The notes under the pieces: model-generated | Seen by the model: the letters and a program-made list of their open reading frames with translations, nothing else | Databases searched by the model: none | What the model was told of the DNA's origin: nothing | NCBI GenBank assembly: GCA_023440865.1 | Contig: JAEXRM010000043.1 | Location: 1 to 37,899, forward strand | DNA length: 37,899 nt | Direction: 5' to 3' | Source of the DNA: Bacillota bacterium | Lineage (GTDB): Bacteria > Bacillota > Clostridia > DSM-8532 | Translations under genes and position numbers: made by a program | Shown: in pieces, positions 30,183 through 36,936 of the stretch | Layout: each line of letters begins with the position of its first letter | Numbering within the stretch: the first letter of the stretch is position 1

Positions 30183-32350
30183 TCCACGCTGCCCGTCACA
30201 TTGAACTCCACGGAAACCGGCTCGGCGCCGCCGAGCTCCCGGCTGCGCGCGTCCGGCTGGGAGTCGCCGACAAACACGCGGAAGCGGCCCGGCTCGATGA
30301 CATAGCGACCGTCCTCGGTCACCACGGTCATCTGGCGCGCTTCGATCGTGAAGCTCACCTCGGTCTCCGCCCCCGGCTCCAGCTCCACCGGCATCATGCC
30401 GGCCAGGTTCCAGCGGGGCGTTTCGACGGATGCCTCCAGATCGGCCAGGTATGCCTGCGCCACACAGCGGCCCGCAACCGGGCCCGCGTTGCGCACCTTC
30501 GCCGTGACACGCACCGTGCCGCCGGCTTCAACAGCGGCGGATGCGACGGCGGCATCGGAGAAGGCAAAGCGCGTGTATCCCAGGCCGAACCCGAACGGAT
30601 AAAGGGGTGTTCCCTGGAAGTAGCGGTAGGTGCGGTTCTTCATTGCGTAATCGTGGAAATCGGGCAGGTCGTCGGTGCTGCGGTAGAAGGTGACGGGCAG
30701 GCGGCCGGACGGGTTTGTCAGGCCGAACAGCACCTCGGCGACGGCCAGGCCGCCCTCTGCGCCGGGATACCAGGCCTGCAGCACGGCGGCGGCACGCTCG
30801 TCCGCCTCGCACAGGTTCATGGCGCTGCCGGTCATGTTGATGACAATGACAGGTTTTCCGCTATCGAGCGCCAGCTTCAGCAGCTTGGGCTGCAGGCCGG
30901 GGAACTCGAGATCGCGCTTGTCGCCGGAAGCCGAGTAGTTGGAGGTGTCACCCTCCTCACCCTCGAGGGTCTCATCCAGGCCGAGCACCAGCACGACGGC
31001 ATCGGCGCGGTCCATGACGGATACGGCCTCGGACAGGCGGTCGGGCGCTTCCTTGAGGGCGCGTGCGACACCCTCGGCGTGCTCGAGCACGATCGGGCAG
31101 CCCTCCGAGAACAGGATGTCCATCTCGTCGCCGGCCACCTCGCGGATGCCTTCGAGAATCGTGACATACCGGGACGCGGTGCCGTAGTAGTTGCCCTTGA
31201 GTGCGAGCCGGCTGTCGGCGTTCGGACCGACGACGGCGAGGGTGCGGATCTTGTCGGCGGACAGCGGCAGGAAGCCGTCGTTCTTGAGCAGGACGACCGA
31301 ACGGCGCGCGGCGTCCAGCGCCAGGGCGCGGTGCTCGCCGCAATCGTTCATCTCGTAGGCGATGGACGCGTACGGCACCTGCTCCGGCGCGTCGAACATG
31401 CCCAGACGCATGCGGGTGACCATCAGGCGGGTCACCGCCTCGGTGATCTTGTCCTCCGTGATGAGGCCTTCCTCGATGGAAATCAGCAGGTTCCCGAACA
31501 GGTTGCCGCAGTTGAGGTCGCAGCCGTTGTTGACCGCGAGCGCGACGGACTCCGGCGCGGTGGACGTGACCTGGTGGTGCAGGTGGAAGTCCTGGATGGC
31601 CCAGCAGTCGCTCGTCACGTGGCCGTCGAACTGCCACTGCTCGCGCAGGATGTCGATCAGCAGCGTCTTGCTGCCGCAGCAGGGCTCGTCGTTCGTGCGG
31701 TTGTAGGCACCCATGACGGCCTCGACCTTCGCCTCGGTGACCGCGGCGCGGAAAGCGGGCAGATAGGTTTCGCGCAGGTCCTTCTGTGAAACGACGGCGT
31801 TGAAGGAATGACGCTCCGCCTCGGGACCGCTGTGCACTGCAAAGTGCTTGGCGCATGCCGCCGTCTTGAGATACTTCGGGTGATCGCCCTGCAGGCCGCG
31901 GATGAAGGAGACACCCAGGCGGGACGTGAGGTACGGATCCTCGCCGTAGGTCTCATGGCCGCGGCCCCAGCGGGGATCACGGAAAATGTTGATGTTCGGG
32001 GACCAGAAGGTCAGGCCCTTGTAGATGCCGAAATCGCCCTTGCGCGCATATTCATGGTGCTTGGCGCGCCCCTCGGTGGCGATGACGTCGGCCACCTTTT
32101 CCAGGAAGGCCTCATCGAAGGTGGCCGCCAGGCCGATCGCCTGCGGGAACATGGTGGCGACGCCCGCGCGCGCGACCCCGTGGAGCGCTTCGTTCCACCA
32201 GTTGTAGAACGGAATGCCGAGCCGGGGAATGGCCGGGGCGTTGAACAGCATCTGTCCAACCTTCTCCTCGAGGGTCATGCGGGACACGAGGTCTTCGGCC
32301 CGTTCCCGGAAGGAAAGTGATGAATCGAGGTAACGTGCGGCTTCCGGCAT
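30170..32350 (-). CDS. Glycoside hydrolase family 3, beta-xylosidase/beta-glucosidase type
   Basis: 726 residues. ATG at 32350 follows GGGAGGACAAAAAC; the open frame above has no site. The GH3 N-terminal TIM barrel has 'NWWNEALHGVAR' (50-61), 'SPNINIFRDPRWGRGHETYGED' in sequence, 'KHF' (168-170) and nucleophile Asp248 in 'HVTSDCWAI'. The C-terminal alpha/beta sandwich (~340-560) has the acid/base candidate Glu in 'LGLDETLEGEEGD' (463-466). A fibronectin-III-like domain ends the protein. The SDCWAI form and W-N-E-A-L-H-G motif are typical of the XylA/Bxl-like GH3 subgroup, so xylosidase or arabinosidase is as likely as glucosidase. No signal peptide: it should hydrolyse imported oligosaccharides. 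It works with the downstream esterase. Confidence 0.95.
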   Translation of the reverse strand: MPEAARYLDSSLSFRERAEDLVSRMTLEEKVGQMLFNAPAIPRLGIPFYNWWNEALHGVARAGVATMFPQAIGLAATFDEAFLEKVADVIATEGRAKHHEYARKGDFGIYKGLTFWSPNINIFRDPRWGRGHETYGEDPYLTSRLGVSFIRGLQGDHPKYLKTAACAKHFAVHSGPEAERHSFNAVVSQKDLRETYLPAFRAAVTEAKVEAVMGAYNRTNDEPCCGSKTLLIDILREQWQFDGHVTSDCWAIQDFHLHHQVTSTAPESVALAVNNGCDLNCGNLFGNLLISIEEGLITEDKITEAVTRLMVTRMRLGMFDAPEQVPYASIAYEMNDCGEHRALALDAARRSVVLLKNDGFLPLSADKIRTLAVVGPNADSRLALKGNYYGTASRYVTILEGIREVAGDEMDILFSEGCPIVLEHAEGVARALKEAPDRLSEAVSVMDRADAVVLVLGLDETLEGEEGDTSNYSASGDKRDLEFPGLQPKLLKLALDSGKPVIVINMTGSAMNLCEADERAAAVLQAWYPGAEGGLAVAEVLFGLTNPSGRLPVTFYRSTDDLPDFHDYAMKNRTYRYFQGTPLYPFGFGLGYTRFAFSDAAVASAAVEAGGTVRVTAKVRNAGPVAGRCVAQAYLADLEASVETPRWNLAGMMPVELEPGAETEVSFTIEARQMTVVTEDGRYVIEPGRFRVFVGDSQPDARSRELGGAEPVSVEFNVTGSVELPA

Positions 32351-32571
32351 GTTTTTGTCCTCCCGTTTTGTGGTGTGTTGCCAGTGATGCGGCACGGCGC
32401 CCCATGCGGGTGCGCCGGGATCCCTTGTCACGCGTGGACATAGCTCCACACATGTATCATCATATCATTGGGCCTTGGGTATCGTTGGCCATTTTTTGCG
32501 GACCTCCGGACCGGATTTGTCGGTTTGCGAAACGCCGGCCGGCGCCGGTCCACCAGGTGCATCACCAGATG

Positions 32572-32615
32572 AAAACGGGCGCCGACTTGCGATGCTGCAT
32601 CGCAGGCCGGCGTCC
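32572..32615 (-). terminator. Strong Rho-independent terminator after the Gfo/Idh pair
   Basis: Read on the minus strand, 32615-32577 folds into an 18-pair stem with one mismatch and loop CAG, followed by TTTT (32575-32572). It lies about 87 bases past the stop of the gene ending at 32703, so it separates that operon from GH3. The gene-free stretch 32351-32702 otherwise holds a possible weak GH3 promoter (TATGAT on the minus strand near 32465) and a CGCCGGCCGGCG palindrome. Confidence 0.8.
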
Positions 32616-32702
32616 GTCTGTCGGGTCATGGACGGGGTCAGGGATCGGGAGAATGCACGTTTGCAACCCGCCGTTCCGGACATGCCGGCCGGGCGGGTTC
32701 CG

Positions 32703-33605
32703 TCACAGGTCGATCCAGACGCCCGGCTGCCGGGCCGCCTTGACGCCGGCCTCGATCATGGCCACGGCTTCGATGGTTTGTTCTTCCGGAACGGTTGCGA
32801 CGCCGGTTTCAAAAAAGCGCAGGAGGTCATCCGTGAACGGGCCCCAAAAGTCCTTCTCGATGTTGAAGGCAAGTCCGGCAGACGCGCGGTCGGATTCAGC
32901 CGTCCCGGCATCGTCAGCCGGAGCGCCATGTACCAGGACCGAGAAATCCGCCCAGGGCTGATGCTGCACCACGGCGGTACGCCCACCATCCTTCTGGAAC
33001 AGGAAGGTCGGCGCATCTGCGGGCCCTTGCATCAGAACCCGTTTCGTGCCCGTACCCATGAGTGCTTGGATCATTTCCACCTGATGGATGCCGTAGTTGT
33101 CCATGATGCCGGGTCCCCGTGTGGAGACAAGCGTCGTCGACCGCATGTCGAGTCCGGCCTCGCGCACGGTGGAGAACTCCTGGGCATACCGCAGCGCGGA
33201 GGTGGAGTACAGGGGCGTTCCATGGGCCCTCGCCCGCTCGAACATGCGCAGGGCCGAGGCCTTGTCAGGTGCGAAGGTTTTGTCGACATACACCGGCTTG
33301 CCGGATGCGAGTGCCACAGCCGCCAGTTCCTCGTGCTTTTCCGAATTGTCCGGCGACAGCACCACCAGGCAGTCGCAGCCGGCCACGAGTGCCTCGATGG
33401 ACGCCGCACGGGCGACGCCGAACTGCGCGCACCAGGCATCGGTCGTGAGCCCGCCAGGCTTGTCGATTCCGGCATAGGCCATGGTGATCTCGAAGCGTTT
33501 CGATCCGTCCGGCGCCGTGTTGCGCGCGGGATCGCGGATCCAGGCCGGATAGTTGTTGGCATGCCATTCATCCAGATACCAGTCGATGAAGCCGATGCGT
33601 TTCAT
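32703..33605 (-). CDS. Gfo/Idh/MocA-family oxidoreductase, atypical N-terminus
   Basis: 300 residues, ATG at 33605 after GGGGGGAAC. Recognised by overall layout: Rossmann-like first half with 'DCLVVLSPDNSEKHEELAAV', 'GKPVYVDKTFAPD' (in place of G-K-x-V-x-x-E-K-P; catalytic Lys kept but the Glu is Asp and Pro is Thr), and His in 'GIHQVEMIQALMG' in the C-terminal alpha/beta domain. The N-terminus 'MKRIGFIDWYLDEWHANNYP' lacks the G-x-G-x-x-G/A nucleotide-binding loop of the family, so NAD(P) binding may differ or be lost. It is downstream of a normal family member (30-base gap), probably one operon. Substrate unknown; likely a sugar or sugar acid. Confidence 0.82.
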   Translation of the reverse strand: MKRIGFIDWYLDEWHANNYPAWIRDPARNTAPDGSKRFEITMAYAGIDKPGGLTTDAWCAQFGVARAASIEALVAGCDCLVVLSPDNSEKHEELAAVALASGKPVYVDKTFAPDKASALRMFERARAHGTPLYSTSALRYAQEFSTVREAGLDMRSTTLVSTRGPGIMDNYGIHQVEMIQALMGTGTKRVLMQGPADAPTFLFQKDGGRTAVVQHQPWADFSVLVHGAPADDAGTAESDRASAGLAFNIEKDFWGPFTDDLLRFFETGVATVPEEQTIEAVAMIEAGVKAARQPGVWIDL

Positions 33606-33635
33606 GTTCCCCCCGTATCAGGCATGGGTGCCGGT

Positions 33636-34703
33636 TCAGCCGGCCACCACCTCGCGGCCGGATTCCGCGGACGCGTAGAGTGCGTCCATCATCTGGGCCG
33701 TGATCAGCACATTGTCGATGTTCGAGCGAATCTTTTCACCCGTGGCGGCGCACTTGACGAACGCGTCGAGCTCGTCGTAGAACATGTCGCCCATCTTGTA
33801 GGTGGGGGTGATCTTCGTGAGCATGCCGTTGAGCGTGCTCCAAAGCGTGAAGGTGGAGCCGTACTCGAGCCGGATGCCGCCCTTGGTGCCGAGGAACTCG
33901 ATGTACATCGAACGGTCCTCGATGTTCTGCGCCCAGGCACCGTTGAGGGAGATGGACGCGCCCTCGGTGCGGATCATGCCGGTGATGAACTCCTCGACGT
34001 CGCATTTGCCGCTGTAGTCCGGCGGGCCGGCCCACATGTCGGTGAAGACATACTCCTTCATGTCCTTGCCCAGCTTGTTGTAGGTGTTGGCGGTTGCGGT
34101 CCTCATGGCCGGACCGCCGATGCAGTAGTTGATGAGGTCGAGGAAATGGACGCCCCAGTCGATGAGCACACCGCCGCCGGCGCGTTCCTTCATCGTGAAG
34201 GGGCCGCCCAGGCCGGGTATGGAACGGTGGGACCGGAACGAGCAGTACACATGGTAGACCTCGCCCAGCTCGCCGGCCTCGATGAGCTCCTTGATCCTGA
34301 CGACGGACGTGTTGAACCGATTGACCACACCGATGTTCAGGATCTTTCCGGTGCGGTCGGCGGCTTCCTTCATCGAAACCGCTTCGGCATAATTCATGGC
34401 GGCAGGCTTCTCGCACAGGACGTTCTTGCCCGCGTTCAGGCAGTCGATGGTGATGGGGGCGTGCAGGAAGTTGGGCACGCAGACGGAAACACAGGTCACA
34501 TCCGGATCGGCGAGCATGACATGATAGTCCTCCGCCGTCTTCGTGAACGGCGTGCCGAACTTGGCGGCCAGCGCCTTGGCACGCTCCGGGATGATGTCCA
34601 CGCACCAGGCGATCTCCACATCCGGATTTTTCTGATACGACGGTGCGTGCGCGGAATTCGCGATGGTGCCGCAACCGATGATGGCGACTTTTGTCTTGGC
34701 CAT
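33636..34703 (-). CDS. Gfo/Idh/MocA-family NAD(P)-dependent oxidoreductase
   Basis: 355 residues. ATG at 34703 follows GGGAGGGAAAGAC; the frame extends 24 codons upstream without a site. N-terminal Rossmann fold 'KVAIIGCGTIANSAHAPSYQ' (G-x-G-x-x-A), Asp in 'AWCVDIIPERAKALAAKFG', 'VSVCVPNFLHAPI', family motif 'AGKNVLCEKPAAM' and catalytic-site His in 'GGGVLIDWGVHFLDLINYC'. The C-terminal dimerisation beta-sheet follows. The family oxidises or reduces sugars, inositols and sugar acids. It is the first gene of an operon with the atypical paralogue and lies upstream of the GH3/esterase genes, fitting glycan catabolism; the specific sugar is not determined. Confidence 0.92.
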   Translation of the reverse strand: MAKTKVAIIGCGTIANSAHAPSYQKNPDVEIAWCVDIIPERAKALAAKFGTPFTKTAEDYHVMLADPDVTCVSVCVPNFLHAPITIDCLNAGKNVLCEKPAAMNYAEAVSMKEAADRTGKILNIGVVNRFNTSVVRIKELIEAGELGEVYHVYCSFRSHRSIPGLGGPFTMKERAGGGVLIDWGVHFLDLINYCIGGPAMRTATANTYNKLGKDMKEYVFTDMWAGPPDYSGKCDVEEFITGMIRTEGASISLNGAWAQNIEDRSMYIEFLGTKGGIRLEYGSTFTLWSTLNGMLTKITPTYKMGDMFYDELDAFVKCAATGEKIRSNIDNVLITAQMMDALYASAESGREVVAG

Positions 34704-34745
34704 GTCTTTCCCTCCCGTTCGAGATCCGTTCCTTTGGATGACCCT

Positions 34746-34775
34746 AGCATACCTCCCCATCTTGTCCCGATTCAA
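34746..34775 (-). promoter_or_regulatory. Promoter for the Gfo/Idh operon
   Basis: Minus strand: -35 TTGAAT (34775-34770), 18-bp spacer, -10 TATGCT (34751-34746). The start near 34739 leaves a leader of about 36 bases. Confidence 0.5.
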
Positions 34776-34860
34776 TCAGCAAATCCGACGAAAGCCGGTG
34801 TTTCCTAGCTTATCCGACGGACTTGCGCCTTGGTTGCGGCAAAGGGTGTGCAGACGCACG

Positions 34861-34893
34861 CAGCCCGTGCGATCTCCACGATCGCACGGGCTG
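34861..34893 (+). terminator. Isolated 13-bp perfect hairpin, terminator-like on the plus strand
   Basis: CAGCCCGTGCGAT (34861-34873) pairs perfectly with ATCGCACGGGCTG (34881-34893) around loop CTCCACG. The plus side is followed by TTCCTTCC, the minus side by no T-run. No plus-strand gene precedes it. It could end antisense transcription, be part of a small RNA, or end the minus-strand HflX-N-like transcript without a T-tract. Confidence 0.5.
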
Positions 34894-34918
34894 TTCCTTC
34901 CATCCGGATCTTCTCATC

Positions 34919-35098
34919 CGCATTGCGTGCATGTCCGCCGCGTCGCCGCGGCAGGTCAGCCGCATGGCCTCGCAGGTCAGCCGCATGGCGTGCCTATCCG
35001 CCGCATGGCGTGCCTATCCGCTGTATTGCGTGCCTATCCGCCGCATGGCGTGCCTATCCGCCGCATGGCCGCGCAAGTCAGCTGCATTGCCGCGGCAG
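34919..35098. repeat. 20-bp tandem repeat array overlapping the HflX-N-like gene end
   Basis: About nine units. The core is CCGCATGGCGTGCCTATCCG at 34981, 35001 and 35041, exact, with a diverged copy at 35021; flanking units of 20-22 bp end in AGGTCAG or AAGTCAG. The last two units encode the C-terminus and contain the stop (complement of 35078-35080) of the minus-strand gene. There are no unique spacers, so this is not a CRISPR. Apart from this array and the hairpin at 34861, the stretch 34704-35077 shows only the operon promoter. Confidence 0.9.
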
Positions 35099-35584
35099 AA
35101 CGGGGCCGTACAGGATGACGTCGCCGGTTCCGGCGGGAGAGCGCCATCCCATGCACATGGTTCCCGGCACGGCCAGGCCGATGCCGACGCTGACCAGGGA
35201 GTCCAGCGCGTCATCCAGCAGGAGGCGGCGCTCCGTCTCCGACAGTGTCCGCTTCTCACCGAACACCGTACGGATGCACCGGCGCGTCGGCGGTGCGGAC
35301 AGGTCGACATCATTGCGGTCGCCCAGGCGCACTTCGCGGACCTCGCCGTTCCATCCGAGGAACACGACCATCTGCCGATCGAGCTGGAAGCACAGGTAGG
35401 CCATGCGCCGCACGATGGCTTCATCCCACATGCTGCCCGGCTTGATGCCCAACCTGGTCAGACGGGCAAGCTCCTCGCGGAGTGCGGGACGTATGCCATG
35501 CAGATTTCCGGTGACCGGTGCATGAATGCGGCGATGTGTTTGCGTATCATCAGGATGCCTTGTCGGCAATATGAGACTTGTCAT
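35078..35584 (-). CDS. Stand-alone HflX N-terminal-domain-like protein
   Basis: 168 residues. ATG at 35584 follows AAGGAAGGGTTGATC; the frame runs 22 codons further without a site. The sequence 'VTGNLHGIRPALREELARL' then 'MWDEAIVRRMAYLCFQLDRQ', 'VVFLGWNGEVREVRLGDRND', 'RRCIRTVFGEKRTLSETERR' and 'LLLDDALDSLVSVGIG' follows the order of the HflX N-terminal domain (GN..GI....L..L; INREI.VYIDR.G.V..V.vGD; IHTH....LS..DL..L..LRLDA). The H-T-H of HflX is R-T-V here. The GTPase and C-terminal domains are absent: the gene ends after the N-terminal domain, in a tandem repeat. HflX splits stalled or antibiotic-bound ribosomes, and this domain contacts ribosomal RNA. Family match is by eye; function unknown. 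Confidence 0.65.
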   Translation of the reverse strand: MTSLILPTRHPDDTQTHRRIHAPVTGNLHGIRPALREELARLTRLGIKPGSMWDEAIVRRMAYLCFQLDRQMVVFLGWNGEVREVRLGDRNDVDLSAPPTRRCIRTVFGEKRTLSETERRLLLDDALDSLVSVGIGLAVPGTMCMGWRSPAGTGDVILYGPVLPRQCS

Positions 35585-35777
35585 GATCAACCCTTCCTTT
35601 CCCGCGCGGCATGGGGTCGCGTTTGATGCGGTTACTCCCAGCGTGCGCATGTCTTGCCGCCCGTGCGGCGTTCCGATCGGCGCGAGGCGCCTGCCCGGTT
35701 CTATTCCTCCGGCTGCTGTCGTCCTGCAGGCAAAGCCAGCCCAGCGCCGTCCATTCGCTTTGATTCATGGTGAACAT
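35550..35777 (-). CDS. Possible small protein, 75 residues, strong ribosome binding site
   Basis: ATG at 35777 lies 6 bases from AAAAGGAGGA, one of the best sites in the window. The product starts 'MFTMNQSEWTALGWLCLQDD' and continues as a basic Arg/Ala/His-rich tail. Its end overlaps the start of the HflX-N-like gene by 35 bases, suggesting translational coupling. The later part has composition unlike a folded protein, so only the start may matter, for example as a leader. No family recognised. Confidence 0.45.
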   Translation of the reverse strand: MFTMNQSEWTALGWLCLQDDSSRRNRTGQAPRADRNAARAARHAHAGSNRIKRDPMPRGKGRVDHDKSHIADKAS

Positions 35778-35810
35778 ACGATGTCCTCCTTTTGAAAGTT
35801 GTGTTGCCGA

Positions 35811-36050
35811 TCAGGCACCCATCGCCTGTTCCCGGTCCTCCGGGTGCTTTGCCGACCGGGTGCTGGCATGCGTGTCCGCGTGTGTCCGCTGGTTTCTGAA
35901 CATGTGGCCGAGACGTGTGCGGAACGGCCGACGATTGATGTCGCGCTCGGTCCAGTCGGCGCCGAGGAGACTGCGCAGGCGGTATTCCCGGTTCATTTCC
36001 AGCGACATCTGAGGTGTCTCGAGTTGCAGTTCACAGGATACGAGATGCAT
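35811..36050 (-). CDS. Possible small protein, 79 residues, strong ribosome binding site
   Basis: ATG at 36050 follows AAGGAGGG. The start 'MHLVSCELQLETPQMSLEMN' continues into 'REYRLRSLLGADWTERDINR' and a basic polar tail. It ends 33 bases before the next small ORF, in the same direction. I do not recognise it. The combination of a strong binding site, close spacing and co-direction with the next two ORFs supports real translation; codon composition does not clearly support or refute it. Confidence 0.45.
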   Translation of the reverse strand: MHLVSCELQLETPQMSLEMNREYRLRSLLGADWTERDINRRPFRTRLGHMFRNQRTHADTHASTRSAKHPEDREQAMGA

Positions 36051-36126
36051 GGTGCCCTCCTTCAGGGTGCGGGAAATCAGGGCCGCTAGCGGGCGGCCGT
36101 TCCCGCCGTTTGCGGGTTCGGTTCTC

Positions 36127-36275
36127 TGTGTGGGTGTGCTGTGCGGGTGTGTTGTGTGGTTCGTGTTGCTGGTACGCGGTGTCGTGCGTACGGGTGTGTT
36201 GTGTGGTGCGTTTTGCTGGTATGCCGTGTCGTGTGTGCAGGTGTGTTGTGTGATGCGCTGCGTGGGTGCCGTCTG
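36127..36275. repeat. GT-rich tandem repeat, 47-bp period
   Basis: Units start at 36144, 36191 and 36238, exactly 47 apart, each opening with a CGGGTGTGTTGTGTGG variant; the last is partial and a truncated unit precedes. The minus strand is CA-rich. The array lies between the terminator at 36287 and the 79-residue ORF, so it would be transcribed only on read-through. Confidence 0.85.
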
Positions 36276-36286
36276 CGTATGGACAG

Positions 36287-36313
36287 AAAAAAACCGTGTT
36301 GTGACACGGTTTT
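36287..36313 (-). terminator. Strong terminator with T7 tail, within the small-ORF transcript
   Basis: AAAACCGTGT (36290-36299) and ACACGGTTTT (36304-36313) form a perfect 10-bp stem with a 4-base loop. On the minus strand seven Ts follow (36293-36287), a near-ideal intrinsic terminator; the plus strand also has TTTT, so it may work both ways. The stop codon of the 58-residue ORF (complement of 36313-36315) sits on its first base. Confidence 0.9.
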
Positions 36314-36489
36314 CAGAAGAAGCGGTGGAGGTTGTCTTGTGACTTGTTCCGCAGTGTCGGCTTAACCTTCATGCCGTTGCGGTGTCGCCCCTCGCTTCGC
36401 GATGGACGACGGCCTGCCTGCCCAATTCCCGAATCTGTCAACGCACAGGATCGATTGCACATCGCGGTTTCCCTCAGGTCATGCCGCAT
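36313..36489 (-). CDS. Possible 58-residue ORF ending on the terminator
   Basis: ATG at 36489 follows AGAGGAGG with 7-base spacing. The product begins MRHDLRETAMCNRSCALTDS and ends MKVKPTLRNKSQDNLHRFF. It is very basic, has two Cys in the first 20 residues and no membrane segment, and its codon use differs from the neighbours. The TGA overlaps the first base of the terminator stem, so a ribosome finishing this ORF would cover the upstream arm. This geometry suggests a leader ORF whose translation controls read-through; it might alternatively be a real small protein. No family recognised. Confidence 0.5.
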   Translation of the reverse strand: MRHDLRETAMCNRSCALTDSGIGQAGRRPSRSEGRHRNGMKVKPTLRNKSQDNLHRFF

Positions 36490-36506
36490 GGTCGATCCTC
36501 CTCTAT

Positions 36507-36542
36507 TCAGTTGTGCGCGCTTGCCTCGGTCTTGGTCAACAT
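36507..36542 (-). CDS. 11-codon leader-type ORF, MLTKTEASAHN
   Basis: ATG at 36542 is preceded by AAAAGGAGGT, the strongest ribosome binding site in this region, directly after a short hairpin (36579-36563). It is the first ORF after a near-consensus promoter, and its stop lies 3 bases before the next ribosome binding site. The peptide has no clear stalling motif (no Pro run, no RLR or IFVI). The evidence for translation is the perfect site and position only. Confidence 0.5.
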   Translation of the reverse strand: MLTKTEASAHN

Positions 36543-36562
36543 GGATGGCAGACCTCCTTTTC

Positions 36563-36579
36563 CACCGGATCGTCCGGTG
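36563..36579 (-). promoter_or_regulatory. Hairpin just upstream of the leader ORF binding site
   Basis: CACCGGA and TCCGGTG form a perfect 7-bp stem with a 3-base loop. It ends immediately before AAAAGGAGGT, about 45 bases from the predicted transcript start, and may affect access to the site or stabilise the 5' end. Confidence 0.55.
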
Positions 36580-36630
36580 CGTGTGCCGTTCGTGCCACAC
36601 CCTGCTGGCGTGTTCCGCTCGGCTGTGACC

Positions 36631-36659
36631 AGTATATGGGACATCGGGTTTCCTGTCAA
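36631..36659 (-). promoter_or_regulatory. Near-consensus promoter for the small-ORF/HflX-N unit
   Basis: Minus strand: -35 TTGACA (36659-36654), 17-bp spacer, -10 TATACT (36636-36631). Predicted start near 36624. It is one of the strongest promoters in the window, in a locally AT-rich stretch. Confidence 0.85.
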
Positions 36660-36936
36660 CCCTTCGAACCCTGTTTTTGCATCTTCTCATGCATTTGTCA
36701 TGCGAACGTCATTTTCTCCCTTATTCTTTAACTCTTTACCCCATTCGTCCGCCCGTCAAGGACAAACATCTCCAAAAGCCGGATATAGATTGCATTTTCG
36801 TGACAAGACCGATGATGCGCCACATGCCTTGACGATCGCGCCGCCTGTTTTGTACACCAAATGACCCAGAAAACGCATGCGCAAGAACGCATCATAATGA
36901 AACTATACCGTCATTTTCTTGCCGTAACATTCCCCT
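36660..36936. other. AT-richer gene-free stretch
   Basis: It lies between the strong minus-strand promoter and the DUF1848 gene. The region is noticeably more AT-rich than the rest. It contains a weak minus-strand hairpin (ATGCG / CGCAT near 36877-36892 with GCGTTTTC after), a possible weak terminator of the DUF1848 gene, and a second poor minus-strand promoter (TTGACG near 36760). A plus-strand frame from 36861 has no binding site. Nothing else is seen. Confidence 0.4.

Noticed and set aside
34919..35098. CRISPR array.
   Set aside because: The units are contiguous with no unique spacers, and no cas genes are present.
34823..35626. A 267-codon plus-strand frame over the 20-bp array and the HflX-N-like gene.
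   Set aside because: The repetitive protein comes from the tandem repeat, and the rest is antisense to a gene with a better binding site and a recognisable fold.
35526..35795. Plus-strand frame antisense to the 75-codon ORF.
   Set aside because: It has no binding site, whereas the minus-strand ORF here has a very strong one.
36014..36365. Cys/Val-rich plus-strand frames across the GT-rich repeat.
   Set aside because: They are produced by the 47-bp GT-rich array read in different frames; no binding site.
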